Below are positions 61,881-64,000 of a stretch of DNA of 64,000 nt, in pieces. Source of the stretch: Thermaurantimonas aggregans (GTDB lineage Bacteria; Bacteroidota; Bacteroidia; Flavobacteriales; Schleiferiaceae); NCBI RefSeq assembly GCF_003851885.1, contig NZ_BHZE01000008.1, positions 51,576 to 115,575 of the forward strand. Direction: 5' to 3'. Every line of letters starts with the position of its first letter. Position 1 is the first letter of the stretch. A program made the translations under genes and the position numbers. The notes under the pieces were generated by a model. That model was not told the origin of the DNA. It did not search any database and worked only from the letters and a program-made list of their open reading frames with translations.

Positions 61881-63851
61881 ATGAAGAGAACTTTACTACT
61901 TTCAGCAATCATGGTTGTTACAGTTTCAGTAGCACAAAACAAAGTAATCCCTGAGACCATTGAATATCCACCCATTAAAGGTTTTGTGGATGCAGGTTTG
62001 TGGGGACCATATCAACAAACAGCATCTAAAGTTGCAAACCTCGGGATTTCCATCGGTGATGGAGGTAATGCGTATGGAATTATGTTCGACGCCAAAACCT
62101 ATGTATGGGCGTTGCCTTCTTTAAACTCTGTCGGTATGGTTCATCGCTCAAATCCGGCAATCACTAACGACGTATCGACTGGATCACTTCGATATGGATA
62201 TTCTACAAACAGAGGACTGACATGGAATATGAATCAAGGACCTCTGTGGAACCCAACGCCCTCCACAGAGGTAGCTCGTTATCCACAAGGTGTATTGTTT
62301 AATCCGACGGGAAATACCAACCCTGATAGTTTGTATGTGGCTTTTTACGCACCAGTACTTGATAACTCAAATTCGAGCTGGGGAGGAATCGTAGTTGGTA
62401 GTTCAAGAGTATCAGGAAACGCTAACTTGAACACTCAACGTTTCAGCTCATTTACATCTAGCCCCTCATTTGCTGTTCAAGTACCGAATGATTTTACAGC
62501 TGTAAATGCTACCCAGAAAGTATTCGGAATTGCAGAAAAACGAATAGGTACCGCATATGATGACACATTAATACTTACCGTAGGAACTTGGAACAACGCC
62601 ACAAAATCATTTACTTGGACAAATCAATTCATCCATTGCCCAATGGGAGCTGATTCTTCAGGAGCCAAACAAATAGCAGACGTGAAAATTGCATTTGGCC
62701 CAAATGGTCAAGTGGGATATCTCGGTATTATTGGCTACTCACAAGATACTAATTTCGCCCCTGTAATGGCATTTCATCCGCTTTACATGAAAACAATTGA
62801 CGGCGGACAAACTTGGACCGGTCCTTTCCCAATTAACTTACAAACTCTTCAATTTTCACATGGTTTGACTGGTAGCGTTCTCGCATCTATGCAAGCATAT
62901 GGTGCCGCTAACAACTGGACCATAAATCACATTTCAACCGCTTTCAATATCGATGTAGCAGTAGATGCGAATAACAACCCGCACTTTGCGGTAAATATCA
63001 ACCCTGCTGCTGTATCTACTATTACAAGTACAGGTGGATCAGGTAGTCCATTCTCCATTTATTCTGCTTTCAACTATGCCGTTGATATCTATTCACCCAA
63101 TGGAGGTAATACTTGGTCAGCCATTTTCTTAGATACTCTGGATTTTTTTAGGGGTCTTTATGGATCTGGTGCTAACCTTGCAGAAGACAATAGAATTCAA
63201 ATAGCCAGAACTGAAGATGGACAATACCTTGTAGTTACTTGGGGCGATACAGATTTTAACCTTTGGGGTAATCCAACTGGTGGCAATGTGTTCCCTGATG
63301 TGAAAGCAAGGGGCTTCAGAGTACAAGGCAATTCTATTACACTTTATCCCATTATTAACTTCATGGATCAAGCAGTTGACTTTAAAGGTGCTGGTCATCA
63401 ACACTGTTTAAGCCACTTCTTAATTGACTCTACCAATTTGACTCAGCCAAGATTGAGAGTTCCTGTAGTAGTTCAAGAATATCAAAACGGGGACATCAGT
63501 AATGACTTGCTTCCAGTTATTTACAAGTATTTCAATTTCTCTTATCAATTGACTACGAGCAATACTAGCCAGAATGAATATGCAAATGCTCTTTCAAATG
63601 TGAGAATATTTCCTAACCCTACAAATGGAAATACAGCACTTACTGTGCTGTTTGAAAATGCTCATGCCGGAAACTACTCGCTCGAAATCTGCGATATCGC
63701 CGGTAAAATTGTAAAATCTCAATCTCTGGGCTTTGTGGGCGAAGGCAAGCAGCGTGTAGAAATTTTGACTTCTAATCTTGCTTCTGGTATTTACCTCGTA
63801 AACATCAGAGGCACTCACGGTGTAGCTTCGCAGAGACTTGTGGTGCGATAA
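61881..63851 (+). CDS. Secreted Asp-box (sialidase-like propeller) protein with type A T9SS sorting domain
   Basis: A 656-residue exported protein. Signal peptide (1-18, ending SVAQ). Three BNR/Asp-box turns, STNRGLTW (about residue 109), TIDGGQTW (about 305) and SPNGGNTW (about 406), point to a beta-propeller like that of sialidases and other glycosidases. No FRIP motif or catalytic set was found, so enzyme activity is uncertain. The type A sorting domain is at about 575-656 (NVRIFPNPTNGN, YSLEICDIAGKIVKSQ, LASGIYLVNIRG, QRLVVR). It would be exported by T9SS. A terminator follows. Confidence 0.83.
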   Translation: MKRTLLLSAIMVVTVSVAQNKVIPETIEYPPIKGFVDAGLWGPYQQTASKVANLGISIGDGGNAYGIMFDAKTYVWALPSLNSVGMVHRSNPAITNDVSTGSLRYGYSTNRGLTWNMNQGPLWNPTPSTEVARYPQGVLFNPTGNTNPDSLYVAFYAPVLDNSNSSWGGIVVGSSRVSGNANLNTQRFSSFTSSPSFAVQVPNDFTAVNATQKVFGIAEKRIGTAYDDTLILTVGTWNNATKSFTWTNQFIHCPMGADSSGAKQIADVKIAFGPNGQVGYLGIIGYSQDTNFAPVMAFHPLYMKTIDGGQTWTGPFPINLQTLQFSHGLTGSVLASMQAYGAANNWTINHISTAFNIDVAVDANNNPHFAVNINPAAVSTITSTGGSGSPFSIYSAFNYAVDIYSPNGGNTWSAIFLDTLDFFRGLYGSGANLAEDNRIQIARTEDGQYLVVTWGDTDFNLWGNPTGGNVFPDVKARGFRVQGNSITLYPIINFMDQAVDFKGAGHQHCLSHFLIDSTNLTQPRLRVPVVVQEYQNGDISNDLLPVIYKYFNFSYQLTTSNTSQNEYANALSNVRIFPNPTNGNTALTVLFENAHAGNYSLEICDIAGKIVKSQSLGFVGEGKQRVEILTSNLASGIYLVNIRGTHGVASQRLVVR

Positions 63852-63860
63852 ATTAGTATA

Positions 63861-63911
63861 ACTGATAAAACATGAAGCTGTCCTAAAAGAGGGCAGCTTT
63901 TTTTTATCAGT
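63861..63911 (+). terminator. Terminator after the Asp-box protein gene
   Basis: AAGCTGTCC (63875-63883) pairs with GGGCAGCTT (63891-63899), followed by eight T (63898-63905). ACTGATAAAA (63861-63870) can extend the stem by pairing with the TTTTATCAGT beyond the T-run, which makes it usable in both directions. The remaining bases to the window end show nothing. Confidence 0.85.
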
Positions 63912-64000
63912 TTTTAAATGGTATTTAATGTTACAAAAAATGAATTAGACTTAAAGCAGGTTTTTGGTAGTGATATTTCAAAAAATTGATTTTTGAAGTG

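Noticed and set aside
1..64000. CRISPR arrays, tRNA or rRNA genes, prophage or intact transposon
   Set aside because: I scanned all gaps and saw no regular spacer-repeat pattern, no tRNA-like fold, no transposase or integrase, and no attachment-site duplication.

Overview
The window comes from a member of the Bacteroidota, most likely a Flavobacteriales-like lineage. The evidence is: type IX secretion (T9SS) sorting domains of both type A and type B; Bacteroidota-restricted families (DUF5686, DUF4476, choice-of-anchor L); promoters of the TAnnTTTG type with few Shine-Dalgarno sequences; a DNA polymerase III alpha subunit carrying its own N-terminal exonuclease; and a 6S-type RNA lodged between zapA and rny. 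No rRNA or tRNA genes, CRISPR arrays, intact insertion sequences or phage genes were found. The genus cannot be named from sequence alone.

Layout. 1-7.4 kb: an acetate uptake and sensing module (DUF4212 subunit, sodium/solute symporter, small membrane protein, symporter-fused histidine kinase, single-domain response regulator, acetyl-CoA synthetase), ended by a terminator. 7.4-14.4 kb: dnaE (reverse), a YbdG-type mechanosensitive channel (reverse), an esterase and a previously hidden 53-residue membrane peptide. 14.6-19.2 kb: xseA and rnr overlapping, then a coiled-coil membrane protein and a LysE-type exporter. 19.2-21.9 kb (reverse): an ATP-grasp-like protein, a class I glutamine amidotransferase and an orphan CoA-transferase A subunit, forming a probable operon of unknown metabolic purpose. 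22-30 kb: terC, a plant-type asparaginase, an Mpo1-like protein, a large multi-PAS hybrid kinase, purN-rnhA-membrane protein, and an ECF sigma factor.

30-39 kb: uvrA, then a translationally coupled set (toroid cyclase-like protein, AAC(3)-fold acyltransferase, FabG-like reductase), an unusual 490-base non-coding stretch with nested stems, and two overlapping family 2 glycosyltransferases, the second fused to what looks like a shrunken phosphoglycosyltransferase domain. This set looks like a surface-polysaccharide locus. 39-45.5 kb: a degenerate LytM protein, a GH3-family adenylating enzyme, a coiled-coil protein, zapA, the 6S RNA, rny, a DUF4476 protein and a DUF423 protein. This is a cell division and RNA-turnover neighbourhood.

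45.6-54 kb: an M1 aminopeptidase lipoprotein, a DUF5686 outer-membrane protein, then ferritin, an FKBP-type isomerase and a MarR regulator (reverse), divergent from a TonB-dependent receptor. The ferritin terminator lies inside the end of the convergent DUF5686 gene. 54-64 kb: a secreted-protein region with a type A T9SS cargo, a Nudix hydrolase, two tandem choice-of-anchor L/type B T9SS cargos, a carboxylesterase and an Asp-box type A T9SS cargo.

Most interesting for follow-up: the amidotransferase/ATP-grasp pair at 19.2-21.2 kb, the structured non-coding stretch at 35.9-36.4 kb, the polymerase with an added exonuclease and a dead PHP site, the glycosyltransferase fusion, and the antisense-embedded ferritin terminator.
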